In this document: positions 48,553 through 57,835 of the stretch, piece after piece | Numbering within the stretch: position 1 is the first letter of the stretch | How the letters are laid out: every line of letters begins with the position of its first letter | From: Flavobacterium yafengii | Lineage (GTDB): Bacteria > Bacteroidota > Bacteroidia > Flavobacteriales > Flavobacteriaceae | NCBI RefSeq assembly: GCF_030010375.1 | Contig: NZ_JASCRY010000001.1 | Coordinates: 1,240,001 to 1,304,000 of the forward strand | DNA length: 64,000 nucleotides | Direction of reading: 5' to 3' | Translations under genes and position numbers: made by a program | Notes under the pieces: model-generated | Database searches by the model: none | What the model was told of the DNA's origin: nothing | Seen by the model: only the letters and a program-made list of their open reading frames with translations

Positions 48553-48873
48553 ATGAGAATGTTAGTTAATGTTATCTTTCCTATTGAGCCTTTCAACTCA
48601 ATGGCTAGAAATGGAACAGCTGGTGAAATCATTAGTCGAGTGATTAATGATATCAAACCAGAGAGTATTTATTTTTCGGAACAAGACGGTCATCGAGGCG
48701 CTATTATGGTAGTTGAAGTTCCTGATGCGGCTGCAATTCCATCTATTGCTGAACCTTGGTTTTTAAATTTTGAAGCCAATTGCGAATTTAGAATAGCGAT
48801 GACTCCTGATGATTTAATGCGAGCCAACCTCACGAAACTTGCTGAAAAGTGGAGTGATATTCATGTAGTATAA
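48553..48873 (+). CDS. Conserved small protein of unknown function
   Basis: A 106-residue soluble protein, MRMLVNVIFPIEPFNSMARN onward, with two beta-strand/helix units (ESIYFSEQDGHRGAIMVVEV, then FLNFEANCEFRIAM). It resembles small ferredoxin-like alpha/beta proteins of the DUF3303 kind; database names such as pantothenate synthetase attached to similar proteins look unjustified, since this length cannot hold that enzyme. No active-site motif is visible. It is preceded by a near -7 sequence (TATCTTTA) and followed by a terminator, so it is expressed alone. Confidence 0.7.
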   Translation: MRMLVNVIFPIEPFNSMARNGTAGEIISRVINDIKPESIYFSEQDGHRGAIMVVEVPDAAAIPSIAEPWFLNFEANCEFRIAMTPDDLMRANLTKLAEKWSDIHVV

Positions 48874-48895
48874 ACAAATCAATAGAATTAACAGC

Positions 48896-48928
48896 ACCAC
48901 TTCATGTAAAATGAGGTGGTTTTTTTTT
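48896..48928 (+). terminator. Terminator after the small conserved gene
   Basis: ACCACTTCAT (48896-48905) pairs with ATGAGGTGGT (48911-48920) with one wobble, followed by eight T residues. Confidence 0.88.
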
Positions 48929-49072
48929 GAGCTATTTCCTGCTGACCATTTCAAGCTTTTTCGCGCAATTGCTTTTTTCCAAAATAAAAAAGGAGCTTCT
49001 TTTAGTCGCTCTTTTTTCTCAGGAAAAATAGGCAATTCCGCTTCAAAAGGCTTTCCACTCACATCAGGGCTA
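48929..49072. repeat. Long nested imperfect inverted repeat, candidate dispersed intergenic element
   Basis: The outer arms are 48953-48980 and 49022-49053 (shared words AAGCTTTT/AAAAGGCTT, GCAATT/GGCAATTCC, TTTTTCC/GGAAAAA). An inner stem pairs AAAAAAGGAGC (48986-48996) with GCTCTTTTTTC (49008-49018). The unit starts GAGCTATTTCCTG and ends ATCAGGGCTA. Open frames on both strands across it are by-products of the symmetry. Confidence 0.65.
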
Positions 49073-49186
49073 CAAATCAAAAACCAGAATTTCAATTCCT
49101 ATTTATTGATTTGGAACAAAAATCTTAAAAAAAAAGAAAAGAGCTTTAAGCCGAAAATAGGGGCGAAATTCAAAAAACAAGGCTAA

Positions 49187-49567
49187 ATTTTATTTTTTGA
49201 ACGTTAAAATTTAAAAAAAGCTCGTGTTTTTTGATTAAATCTCTTATATTAGCTTTTTTGAAAAATTAAATTTTCAAAGAAGCTTTTTTTGATTGTTTTT
49301 TAAATCAACCTTCTTTAGAATTTTTATTTTCAGCGCAACAATACATTAGGATTGTACGGCGTTACTATTTCAACTGCTTTTGCAATTGAAATAAAAATCA
49401 ACTAGAATTTAAAACGAACACATTCTGATCCTCTTTTTATAAAAGAGATAAGGATTATTTTACAATTTTTTAAATAAAAAAAGTAAAAAAACAAACCATA
49501 GCGAGATTTAATAATTATATCCCGAAATCGCTGTGAAGAATAAAAATGGGGTAAGTATTTGAAATAA
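49187..49567 (+). promoter_or_regulatory. Hairpin-rich leader region of the LysM-NlpC/P60 gene
   Basis: There is no gene here. Successive hairpins are TATTTCAACTGC (49366-49377) with GCAATTGAAATA (49382-49393), CTCTTTT (49431-49437) with AAAAGAG (49441-49447), and AGCGAGATTT (49500-49509) with AAATCGCT (49525-49532). None is followed by a good T run. They suggest a long structured 5' leader or a small RNA. Confidence 0.45.
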
Positions 49568-51070
49568 ATGAATATGAGTTTAAGATTAATTGTAACATTG
49601 TTTTTATTGAATAGTATCGTTCTTTTTTCTCAGGAAAATACCACGAAACACACCATCGTAAAAGGAGAAACAATTTCTAGTATTGCGGAGAAATATGATG
49701 TTAAACAAAGCGCTATTTTTAAACTGAATCCAAAGGCAAAAAATCTCTTAAAACTCAATTCCATTTTATTGATTCCTGTAGCAGCCACAAAAAAGACAAA
49801 TACTAAATCTAAGGTTGCAGCAAATTTTGCCGCAAAAGAACATGAAGTACTTGCCAAAGAAACGCTTTACGGAATTGCAAAACAATACGGAATCTCTGTA
49901 AAAGAATTAAATGAACTCAATCCAACATTAGAATCTACAGGATTGAAAATAGGTCAAAAAATTATAATTCCTGCAAACACATCTTCAACGGAAGTAGCAG
50001 TTGTTCCTCAAACAAAAAAGACTTCTCAAAAACCGGAATTAGCAGTTATTCCACAAGTAATTGAAGCTGAAAAATCTACAACAGAGAAAACCACGATAGA
50101 AGTACTTCCAAAAGAATCAAAATATTCTATCGCAAGAAAATACGGAATTACTGTTAAAGAATTAGATAAAGCCAATCCAACTTTAGGAACCAAAGCGCTT
50201 AGAGTAGGCCAGAAAATAACTATTCCAGGAAATGCAATACCAGTAACTGAAGTAGCAGTTGTACCACAACAAAAAAAAGAATTATCAACTGCTGAAGCTG
50301 TAGTTATTGCAGAGCCCGTTACAATTACACCCAAAACAGAAGAAGCAGTAGTTTTACAACCGAAAATAGATATATCAAAATTAGAAGTTGCAACTGTTTC
50401 TCAACCAAGAGAAATAGTAAGCGTAACTTCAGATAATATTGTTCGTGAAGTATTGCCAAAAGAAACTAAATATGGTATTGCTAAACAATACGGAATCACA
50501 GTTCAGGAATTAGAAAAACAAAATCCAGAAGTTAAAAACGGACTTCATGTAGGTGATAAATTGAACATTCGTGCAAATTATGTACCAATAGAAAACAATG
50601 TAATAGCTAGCGCTGATAGCAACAATACTACTATTGAAAACACTAAAATTGATTTTAACAATTCAATAAAACCAACTTTTAGTCATGATTTTCTAGATCA
50701 ATTGATAGAACGTGCTTCAGAAAACATAGGAACCAGATACCGTACTGGAGGAACCTCAAAAGCAGGATTTGACTGCTCCGGGTTAATGTGTACTACTTTT
50801 GGTGCATTTGACATTAAATTACCTAGAACATCAAGAGAGCAATCAGGTATTGGTACTAAAATAAATACTGAAGAAGCTCAAAAAGGGGATTTAATTTTCT
50901 TTAAAACAAATGGTAGACGCCAAATTAATCATGTAGGTATGGTGGTAGAAGTTTGTGAAGGAGAGATAAAATTCATCCACTCTTCAGTGAGTAATGGAGT
51001 TATTATTTCTTCAACAAAAGAAAAATACTATGAGAAAAATTTCTCCCAAATAAATAGGGTATTGCAGTAA
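49568..51070 (+). CDS. Secreted LysM-repeat NlpC/P60 peptidoglycan hydrolase
   Basis: A 500-residue cell-wall enzyme. A signal peptide (ends SIVLFSQ) is followed by four LysM repeats. They lie at about 24-70 (HTIVKGETISSIAEKYDV), 92-140 (KETLYGIAKQYGISVKELN), 175-222 (SKYSIARKYGITVKELD) and 295-340 (TKYGIAKQYGITVQELE). Low-complexity Val/Pro/Thr/Lys linkers join them. The C-terminal NlpC/P60 domain (about 375-500) has the catalytic Cys in FDCSGLMC, the His in INHVGMVVE and a third polar residue in FIHSS. It cleaves stem peptides of peptidoglycan. Start Met1 or Met3 are both possible. A strong terminator follows. Confidence 0.93.
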   Translation: MNMSLRLIVTLFLLNSIVLFSQENTTKHTIVKGETISSIAEKYDVKQSAIFKLNPKAKNLLKLNSILLIPVAATKKTNTKSKVAANFAAKEHEVLAKETLYGIAKQYGISVKELNELNPTLESTGLKIGQKIIIPANTSSTEVAVVPQTKKTSQKPELAVIPQVIEAEKSTTEKTTIEVLPKESKYSIARKYGITVKELDKANPTLGTKALRVGQKITIPGNAIPVTEVAVVPQQKKELSTAEAVVIAEPVTITPKTEEAVVLQPKIDISKLEVATVSQPREIVSVTSDNIVREVLPKETKYGIAKQYGITVQELEKQNPEVKNGLHVGDKLNIRANYVPIENNVIASADSNNTTIENTKIDFNNSIKPTFSHDFLDQLIERASENIGTRYRTGGTSKAGFDCSGLMCTTFGAFDIKLPRTSREQSGIGTKINTEEAQKGDLIFFKTNGRRQINHVGMVVEVCEGEIKFIHSSVSNGVIISSTKEKYYEKNFSQINRVLQ

Positions 51071-51091
51071 TTGTAATTCAATAAAAGGAAT

Positions 51092-51135
51092 AAAAAAGCG
51101 AAACTCCTCAGGCAACTGAGGAGCTTCGCTTTTTT
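51092..51135. terminator. Strong bidirectional terminator
   Basis: AAAAAAGCGAA (51092-51102) pairs with TTCGCTTTTTT (51125-51135), and CTCCTCAG (51104-51111) with CTGAGGAG (51116-51123), between convergent genes. Confidence 0.95.
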
Positions 51136-51146
51136 AGTTTTACAGT

Positions 51147-51605
51147 TTAATGTTGTTCGGCACTGTTTATTTCAATCCAATAGCCATCTGGATCCTGAAT
51201 ATAAATTTGTTTGATTCCGTCTGCTCTAACGGTGATGGTGTCAAGTTTTCCCGGCCAGTCAGAATATGTGATATTTAAAGCTTTTAGCGCTAGAATCAGT
51301 TCGTCAAAATTAGCCGATTTAAACGCAAGATGCACTGCTTTGTTTATTGTAACAGGCCCTTTAATAGTGGAAACTAAATGTAATTCTTTTCCATCACCCA
51401 ATGAAACCCAACGAATGCCTTCCTTTCTTGTAAGATTTGTGATTTCAGAAAGTTTTAAAACGTTAGTATAAAAATCAACAGAACGATCCAAGTCTTTAAC
51501 TGAAAGTGCCATATGATCCAGCTTTAAAGCAAAGGCGTTAGTGTTCTGGGCGCAAAGTGTTCCAGTGAATACAAATACAATTAGGAATGCGGCTATTTTT
51601 TTCAT
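51147..51605 (-). CDS. Exported VOC-superfamily (glyoxalase-like) protein
   Basis: A 152-residue protein with a signal peptide (MKKIAAFLIVFVFTGTLCAQ) followed by one vicinal-oxygen-chelate fold: LDHMALSVKDLDRSVDFYTN, then VHLAFKS, and the metal-site end IYIQDPDGYWIEIN. The His, His and Glu typical of metal binding are at KLDHMA, AVHLAF and YWIEIN. Its periplasmic location is unusual for glyoxalase I. The substrate is unknown. It lies 48 bp downstream of the GT9 gene and is probably its co-transcribed partner. Confidence 0.86.
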   Translation of the reverse strand: MKKIAAFLIVFVFTGTLCAQNTNAFALKLDHMALSVKDLDRSVDFYTNVLKLSEITNLTRKEGIRWVSLGDGKELHLVSTIKGPVTINKAVHLAFKSANFDELILALKALNITYSDWPGKLDTITVRADGIKQIYIQDPDGYWIEINSAEQH

Positions 51606-51653
51606 GGATTATTATATTTTACTAAAATAGTATTTGTTGTTTTATATTTAAAA

Positions 51654-52706
51654 TTAATTTTTACGAAGAATGTTGTTTATTACTTTGATTGAATCTGGAG
51701 TATTGCTTGTATTAGTGTTTATTGCTACACTATTATTATTGTAAGGCTCATATTTGTTTTGATTTGGTCTGGAAAATAAACCCACAGTAGGTGTTAGTGA
51801 AGCACTGGCCAAATGCATAATTCCGCTGTCGGCACCAATAAAAATTTCAGTATTTGCAATTACGGAGCCAATTTCTCGAATGTCTTTGCTATAAAAGGTA
51901 GGAGCTTTAAATCCTATTTGTGAAATATTTTCTACGGGTAAAACTTCTATGATATTATAGTCATCATATTGTATTTTTAATTGCTCATAAAATTCTTCCC
52001 ACCAAGTTTCTGAATAGCATTTATCATCTGTTGCATAGGTGAAAATAGAAATGGTCTTTTTGTCATTAGGAACTATATTGTCTACTATTTTTTTGCCTTC
52101 AGCTAATTCAACGGGACTTAATTTAAGATCTAAAGGCGGAACTGGACTGTCTTTTTCTTGAAAGCCTAATTTAGTTAAAAAGCCTCTAAATTCATACACA
52201 GGATATTTTGCAATATGCTCATAATCGTTGTGCTTCAATTGAATTGTTTCGTCAGCTTCACCAAAAAACTTGTATTTTGCATCCGCAAACTGAGCAGACA
52301 ATCTTCCTGATGATGAGCCTTTATCTACATTTATTACAATGTCATAGTGTTGTTTTTTAATTTTTATCCAAACTTGAAAGTAATCGATTAAATTTTTAAA
52401 AGGCTTTTTAGGGAGTTCTATAATGTAATTGATGTTTTTATAATTTTGGAAAACAATTGGGGCTAATCCTCCTTTTACAAATAAATCAATTTTACAATCA
52501 GGAAAAGTGGCTATTACTTCCTGAACCAGCGGCGTGATCAGTAATAGGTTTCCTAATCGATGATTTGGTCTGGAAATTAAAACCCTATTGATTTCGATTT
52601 TTTGTGTCAAATCTATTTCTTGATTTTTCTGGGAACTGCCGATGTTTTTTGTTAGTCCACGTGTTAAAATCCTTCGAAATACATTGATTTTTTTTAAGAT
52701 ACTCAT
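51654..52706 (-). CDS. GT9-family (heptosyltransferase-like) glycosyltransferase
   Basis: A 350-residue cytoplasmic GT-B enzyme of the ADP-heptose:LPS heptosyltransferase family. It shows the N-terminal domain ISRPNHRLGNLLLITPLV near residues 43-60. The nucleotide-binding C-terminal domain has FIGADSGIMHLASASLTP near residues 290-307 and VGLFSRPNQNKYEPY. It probably adds a sugar to lipopolysaccharide core or another surface glycan. The donor sugar is not predictable. No other LPS gene is nearby. Confidence 0.9.
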   Translation of the reverse strand: MSILKKINVFRRILTRGLTKNIGSSQKNQEIDLTQKIEINRVLISRPNHRLGNLLLITPLVQEVIATFPDCKIDLFVKGGLAPIVFQNYKNINYIIELPKKPFKNLIDYFQVWIKIKKQHYDIVINVDKGSSSGRLSAQFADAKYKFFGEADETIQLKHNDYEHIAKYPVYEFRGFLTKLGFQEKDSPVPPLDLKLSPVELAEGKKIVDNIVPNDKKTISIFTYATDDKCYSETWWEEFYEQLKIQYDDYNIIEVLPVENISQIGFKAPTFYSKDIREIGSVIANTEIFIGADSGIMHLASASLTPTVGLFSRPNQNKYEPYNNNSVAINTNTSNTPDSIKVINNILRKN

Positions 52707-52985
52707 GCTTTTAAAATATTATATAGTATTGAATTCATTTTTAATTACACCCTTGAAAAGGTGTATTTTTATTGTTTTCAGAAAATAAAATTACTAATAC
52801 AGTCCAAAATGGCTTGCCTAACAGACAAATATACGATATAGACGGAAATCATTTTGTTTATAGCATAAAATAAAAAGAAACTAAGAATAGTAGTTCGGTT
52901 TATGAATTATATTTTCAATAAATTGTATTCTCGATTGGTCAAACAATTTAAGAACCGATAATATTCTATTGTGAATACATTAAAA
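52707..52985. other. Intergenic region with a small hairpin
   Basis: No gene is present. TACACC (52746-52751) and GGTGTA (52760-52765) form a short inverted repeat upstream of the GT9 gene, perhaps an operator or the end of an upstream transcript. Nothing else is supported. Confidence 0.4.
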
Positions 52986-53018
52986 AAAAAGCCAGACTCA
53001 TTAAGAATCTGGCTTTTT
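52982..53018 (-). terminator. Terminator of the large secreted nuclease-like gene
   Basis: AAAAAGCCAGA (52986-52996) pairs with TCTGGCTTTTT (53008-53018). On the minus strand the A run at 52982-52990 becomes the U tract. Confidence 0.92.
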
Positions 53019-53037
53019 TAATATTAGGTAATGGGTG

Positions 53038-56000
53038 TTATTTTTTGATTATTTTGTCAGTAAATAAAATTTTGTTTTCAGTACTTAATGTGAATACATA
53101 AACGCCTCTTCTAAAATTACTTACATTGATTTGAATTGTGTTTTCAGTTGTGATACCACTAATTTCAATAGGTGATCCAATTAACATTCCAAAGATATCA
53201 TATAGTCTCAATGTCATGTTTTTTGGTGCATCCGTTTTTACAGTAATGTTTACAAAATCAGTTGCTGGATTAGGATGAGCCACTACAGAAAGCACTGGGT
53301 TTGCATCGCTATTTTTTGGAGTTATTGCCTGAACAACTGTTACAGTAAAGGAACAGTTTGCTGTGTTTCCTGAAGCATCAACTATTTTGAAGGTGTTGGT
53401 TGTAACTCCTAATGGGAAAATACTTCCTGAAGACAATCCTTCTGTTTGAGTAATAGTAAAGCCAGTACAATTATCATTTCCTACAGGAAGCGTATAAGTA
53501 ACCGCTACTCCATGTAGTTTACCTTCTTTTTTCTGAATGATGTTTCCTGAAGAGATTAGTGTAGGTAATTCGGTATCAGTTACCGTTACGTTAAAAGAAC
53601 TTATCGCTGAATTCCCGGAAGCATCAGTTACTTGAAAAGTATTTGTTGTAGTTCCTATTGGGTATTCGGCACCAGAAGGCAATCCAGCGGTTTGTATTGT
53701 TGAAGCTCCTGAGAAATTATCCGTTCCACTTGGAGCTACAAAATTAACTATCGCACCACAAAATCCATTGTCATTGTTTTGTGTAATGTTTGCTAAAGTT
53801 GGAATAGCAGGTAAAATAGTATCAGTTATAGTAAGGGACTGAGTCGCATCAACAGCAGCCGAATAATACTCATTTCCTGATTGAGTTGCCGTAATAGTAA
53901 CAGTTCCTGCTCCAACAATTTGGATTGTATTGTTGTTTATTCTTGCAATTGTCTCGTCAGAACTTATATAAGTAACGTTTAAACCGGATGTTGCAGTCGC
54001 TGTTAAATCATAAGAAGTAACGGTTTCGCTTACAATAATCGATGGAAAAGCGATAGTTTGTTCCTGCTTTTTAAGCTCAAAACGTGCAATCACAGGTCCG
54101 TGGTCAGAAGTTGTATTTACATAATTAGCAATATCTAATCTTGGGTCATAAACGGCAACTGAATTCGGCACGTACTCATTTGTTAATTCATTGGATACAA
54201 TAATATGATCTAAAAATCCTCCAGAACCTAAGTAGCTATATGCTCCTGCTTTACTGATTTCTAATGTTAATGCATTGTAACGGTCAGTATCCGCTACCAT
54301 TTTCTGATATGATGAAGGATTAGGGCTAATAACTGATACATCTACATCATCGTTATAATCTCCTAAAATCATAAAGTTCGCATTTGGATACTCTGCGTCC
54401 AAACTGTCTTTTAAAAATTCAGCATCATATTTACGCATGTTGTATCTTGAAATATCGCTGCCGCTATTGGCACGACCGTGAAGATCAATAAGATTTATTT
54501 CTTTTTTAACTCCGTTAATATTGGTTTCCACATTAACTAAATAGGGTAAGCGTCCTGAAGCAAAAAAACTTGAACTGCTACCCGGATAATTAGGCAATGT
54601 TGTGTTTCCGGCACGAATATTATCGTACAAATCACTAAACATAACACGTGCTTTGTTTACTTTGGTGGTTTGAGTATTATAAAGTACTACTAATTTTTGA
54701 TCTGGAAAAAGGGGATCTGCAGGAGCAAATGAATAAGACCATGCAGGCGAAACGCTTTTGTCAAATGTTTTTCCGTTGATACTTATTTTTTGAATCAATA
54801 GGTCTAATGAAGGTTCATCAGAAACTTCTTGAATGACATAGACATCCGCGTTCAGTTTATTCATAACCTTGGCAACGTTTTCAATTTGCAAAGCATCATC
54901 AATAGGTCCAAATTCACTTCCTGTTGAACCGATTACATTACTTCCGAAAAATTCCAAATTGTAAGTTACAATATCAAAAGTTTCTGTTTTTGGTAAAGAA
55001 GAACCCGTAAATAAACCTATTTCCTGGTTTAGCTCAGTTGCAGTAATTGTCAATGAACCAGAAAGGCTTAAGGCTTTAGAGGTAGGCGCAAACCGCGCAT
55101 ATATAGTTTTTCCTGCAAGAGCTTCGGTTTGTGAAACGACTACATTAGAACCAAAATTTACATTGTCAACAGATAATAGATAATCTAAAGGAGCTGCGAT
55201 TGTAAAATCGCCATAACCTCCAGCCATGAAAATAAACGATTGACTGTCAGAAGTTGAATTTGGACTTACTTCTCCAAAATTTAAATTAGGATTTGAAGCC
55301 AAGAATGTTGCTTCATTGGTAATACTCACATCATCAATTGTCCATTCTGCCGAGTTATCCCCGGCATTAGTTGGAGTTTCATAAACCCAAGCCACATAAG
55401 TATGATTTGTTTTATAGGCTTCTAAATTGATGTATTTAGATTGTTTGAAGGCACCTGTTGTGCTTGGGAAATCACCTTCCAAAGCGGTCCATGTCGCTGT
55501 TTCTGGATTGCTTATTCCATCATAATCAGTAGATATCATTAATTTTAAATTACTGCCAGCATAGAATTTACGGGCATAAAATGACAATAATGGAAATTTA
55601 TCAAAGCTGTCCAAACGTAAACTTGGTGAAATCAACCAGTCTTTACTTGCTCCAGTTTCTGAATATCCATTCATTAGCACTGCAGCTGGTGAGCTGTTAA
55701 AACGAGTGCTTGTGCTAGCCCATTTAACTTTGTCACCACTTACGCTATATGCAGTCCAGCCACTATTAGTTAAAACATTCACATCGTTAAAGTTTTGAAT
55801 GTATGGATTAATCCCTGTTCCTGATAAAATAACTGTTTTATTGGCAGCACCAGCAGATTGATGGACAATAGAACCCGAAGAAGCACCTAGAGCATTAGGT
55901 GTAAATCGCACATAAACGGTCATGTTGTTGTTTGCAGCTAAATCAGTAGCGTCAAAAGTCAGAGTCGATTGAAAATTATCATTCTGATTTTTAGAAATAC

Positions 56001-57186
56001 TGAAATTCCCTTGAGCAGTAAGTGTAACTACATCAGTAAGATTTGCATACTGTAATTGATAATTTAACGTTTTTGAATCAAAATTCTGTTCTGAATAACC
56101 AAAATTAAGATTGTTTATAGAAGGTAATAATTTAGGTGTTAAAACACTAGATGTTTTAACACTGATTTGATTTCCTTCTGTTTGTATGTTTCCAAAAGTA
56201 TCTTTTGAAATGGAATACACTTCGTAGCTTGTACCTAAAGTTAATCCCGTAATATTTTTTGTATATACGATAGTTTCGTCTGTAACTAGCAATAGGTCAG
56301 CTTGAAGTGCGGTATTTCCGTTTGAATCTAATCCCGCAATTATTTGTGCAGGGCTTGGTTTTGAACTGCCAGCAGCTAAAACAACAAAATAGGTTGTTCC
56401 AGTTTCGTTTATTTGGGATGAAAAATCAAACCCATCCGAAAGGATAGTATCAATTTTAGGGAATCCAGCAACATTTACTGGTGGAGTAATATCATTTTGG
56501 ATTTTGATATTATCAATAGCAAAAGAAGGACGTGAACCACTTCCGGAATTTTGTTTAGAAATCCATCTTAATTGAACCACTTCTTGATTGTTACATTCAG
56601 CCGGTAAAATCACTTTGATAGTTACTGGATTTAAAGGTGCTGTAACTCCTGAAGTTGTTTGTCTTACAGTATTACTTAAATAGGAAGTAGTGGGTAATGT
56701 ATTGAAAACGGTAGTAGTTCCTATTCTATATTGCAATACCATCTCATTGATACGTGTATTAGCAGAACCATCGTATGGGTTACGAATCACCATAGCGTCA
56801 AATTGTACTTCAATCGCAGATTTACCCACTGTGTTGATAGCTAGTCCAATAGTTAAGTCTAAAGAGCCACTATTCAAAAAACCAATTTTCCCATTGTAAT
56901 TATGAAAGTTCCCACTGGTTGTAGAGGCAGCACTATTTGCAGTTAAAGCTCTGTCAGCACCTAAATTTGCGTTTGTGTTGTACGAACTTCCAGGAGCTAC
57001 ACTTGCTGTCCAACCTTGGAATCCCGGAGGGTAGGTAGTTGAAGAGGATGGTAACGTGGAAAAATCTTGTACATAAGGTATGTTTTGCGGTACTGGCGAT
57101 GTTCCTTGGGCAAGTAAGGATCCAGAGAAGCAACAAAAAATACTTAAAAAGGCCAAAAAATGGCGAATTTGGTAAAATTGTTTCAT
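53038..57186 (-). CDS. Large secreted endonuclease/exonuclease/phosphatase-family protein with T9SS sorting domain
   Basis: A 1382-residue extracellular protein. In order, it has a signal peptide (1 to about 26), an N-terminal beta-sandwich (about 30-230), and fibronectin-like and abnormal-spindle-like sandwiches (about 240-460). A choice-of-anchor J-like jelly roll follows (about 465-630, DWLISPSLRL). The EEP nuclease domain is at about 737-1035, with YNLEFFG, VIQEVSDEP near 784, LHGRANSG, LGDYNDDVD near 942 and TSDHGPV near 1025. After it come a BIG2-like domain (about 1060-1125), two HYR domains (about 1125-1290), and a type IX sorting domain ending FTDKIIKK. It likely degrades DNA or phosphoesters outside the cell. 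It is monocistronic. Confidence 0.9.
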   Translation of the reverse strand: MKQFYQIRHFLAFLSIFCCFSGSLLAQGTSPVPQNIPYVQDFSTLPSSSTTYPPGFQGWTASVAPGSSYNTNANLGADRALTANSAASTTSGNFHNYNGKIGFLNSGSLDLTIGLAINTVGKSAIEVQFDAMVIRNPYDGSANTRINEMVLQYRIGTTTVFNTLPTTSYLSNTVRQTTSGVTAPLNPVTIKVILPAECNNQEVVQLRWISKQNSGSGSRPSFAIDNIKIQNDITPPVNVAGFPKIDTILSDGFDFSSQINETGTTYFVVLAAGSSKPSPAQIIAGLDSNGNTALQADLLLVTDETIVYTKNITGLTLGTSYEVYSISKDTFGNIQTEGNQISVKTSSVLTPKLLPSINNLNFGYSEQNFDSKTLNYQLQYANLTDVVTLTAQGNFSISKNQNDNFQSTLTFDATDLAANNNMTVYVRFTPNALGASSGSIVHQSAGAANKTVILSGTGINPYIQNFNDVNVLTNSGWTAYSVSGDKVKWASTSTRFNSSPAAVLMNGYSETGASKDWLISPSLRLDSFDKFPLLSFYARKFYAGSNLKLMISTDYDGISNPETATWTALEGDFPSTTGAFKQSKYINLEAYKTNHTYVAWVYETPTNAGDNSAEWTIDDVSITNEATFLASNPNLNFGEVSPNSTSDSQSFIFMAGGYGDFTIAAPLDYLLSVDNVNFGSNVVVSQTEALAGKTIYARFAPTSKALSLSGSLTITATELNQEIGLFTGSSLPKTETFDIVTYNLEFFGSNVIGSTGSEFGPIDDALQIENVAKVMNKLNADVYVIQEVSDEPSLDLLIQKISINGKTFDKSVSPAWSYSFAPADPLFPDQKLVVLYNTQTTKVNKARVMFSDLYDNIRAGNTTLPNYPGSSSSFFASGRLPYLVNVETNINGVKKEINLIDLHGRANSGSDISRYNMRKYDAEFLKDSLDAEYPNANFMILGDYNDDVDVSVISPNPSSYQKMVADTDRYNALTLEISKAGAYSYLGSGGFLDHIIVSNELTNEYVPNSVAVYDPRLDIANYVNTTSDHGPVIARFELKKQEQTIAFPSIIVSETVTSYDLTATATSGLNVTYISSDETIARINNNTIQIVGAGTVTITATQSGNEYYSAAVDATQSLTITDTILPAIPTLANITQNNDNGFCGAIVNFVAPSGTDNFSGASTIQTAGLPSGAEYPIGTTTNTFQVTDASGNSAISSFNVTVTDTELPTLISSGNIIQKKEGKLHGVAVTYTLPVGNDNCTGFTITQTEGLSSGSIFPLGVTTNTFKIVDASGNTANCSFTVTVVQAITPKNSDANPVLSVVAHPNPATDFVNITVKTDAPKNMTLRLYDIFGMLIGSPIEISGITTENTIQINVSNFRRGVYVFTLSTENKILFTDKIIKK

Positions 57187-57215
57187 ATGTTATTGGTTTT
57201 TTTGAATTTAATCCC

Positions 57216-57223
57216 CAAATATA
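57216..57223 (-). promoter_or_regulatory. Promoter -7 element of the large nuclease-like gene
   Basis: On the minus strand this reads TATATTTG, a full TAnnTTTG match, 30 bp before the start codon. No good -33 TTG was found. The remaining spacer to the CDGSH gene (to 57513) is AT-rich and holds no gene. Confidence 0.5.
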
Positions 57224-57513
57224 TAACCTCTAATGTTAAGATATTATTATTTATATAATGATTTGTTATATTTTTTTTAAATGATAGAATTTATGTGTCA
57301 TTTAAAATATTGCAGATATCATATGATTCGGACTTATTTAACTATGAAAAAAGTTTGAATTTTTTGATAATGTATTTTTGAGATTTTACCAGCTGCTGTC
57401 GTGCAAAATAGAATTAATGTAAATAAGCTTTTATCCTCATAAAAAAGTATAGTAATGCTAAACGGTACTACTATTTTTTGCAATCTTTGAACTCTAAAAA
57501 ATTAAAAAGCATT

Positions 57514-57741
57514 ATGAGCAAGACAAAACTAACAATCAATCGCAATGGATCTATAAAAATAGAAGGCGATTTCGAAATAACAGACTGTGAAGGAAAAACA
57601 TACGGATTAGAAGGAAGAACGGCTTTGGGTCTTTGCCGTTGCGGATTATCAGTAAACAAGCCTTTTTGTGATGGTTCCCACCGCAATGGTTTTGAGCATG
57701 AATCTGCTGCATTTGACTTGCCACCAGTGAAAACGAAGTAA
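57514..57741 (+). CDS. CDGSH iron-sulfur domain protein
   Basis: A 75-residue protein with a complete CDGSH cluster motif, CRCGLSVNKPFCDGSH: Cys41, Cys43, Cys52 and His56 bind a 2Fe-2S cluster. The frame opens upstream at a TTG, but the ATG at 57514 gives MSKTKLTINRNGSI and the usual compact fold. Such small mitoNEET-like proteins transfer electrons or clusters and react to redox or iron state. It is soluble, lacking the membrane anchor of eukaryotic relatives, and monocistronic with a terminator. Confidence 0.93.
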   Translation: MSKTKLTINRNGSIKIEGDFEITDCEGKTYGLEGRTALGLCRCGLSVNKPFCDGSHRNGFEHESAAFDLPPVKTK

Positions 57742-57768
57742 TATCATTTTCTGATTCGATTAAATAAG

Positions 57769-57802
57769 AAAAGCTAAATCTTTATAGGTTTGGCTTTTTT
57801 TA
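57769..57802. terminator. Terminator between CDGSH gene and the S41 peptidase gene
   Basis: AAAAGCTAAATC (57769-57780) pairs with GGTTTGGCTTTT (57787-57798) with two wobbles, followed by T residues. It lies between convergent genes. Confidence 0.8.
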
Positions 57803-57835
57803 TTGTCATGATTGGATACCGGAAGTAACAATGTT

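Noticed and set aside
48814..49186. Open frames of 93 codons (minus) and 91 codons (plus) over the same stretch
   Set aside because: Both run across a terminator and a long inverted repeat, and their sequences are low-complexity mirror products of that repeat, so they are not supported as genes.
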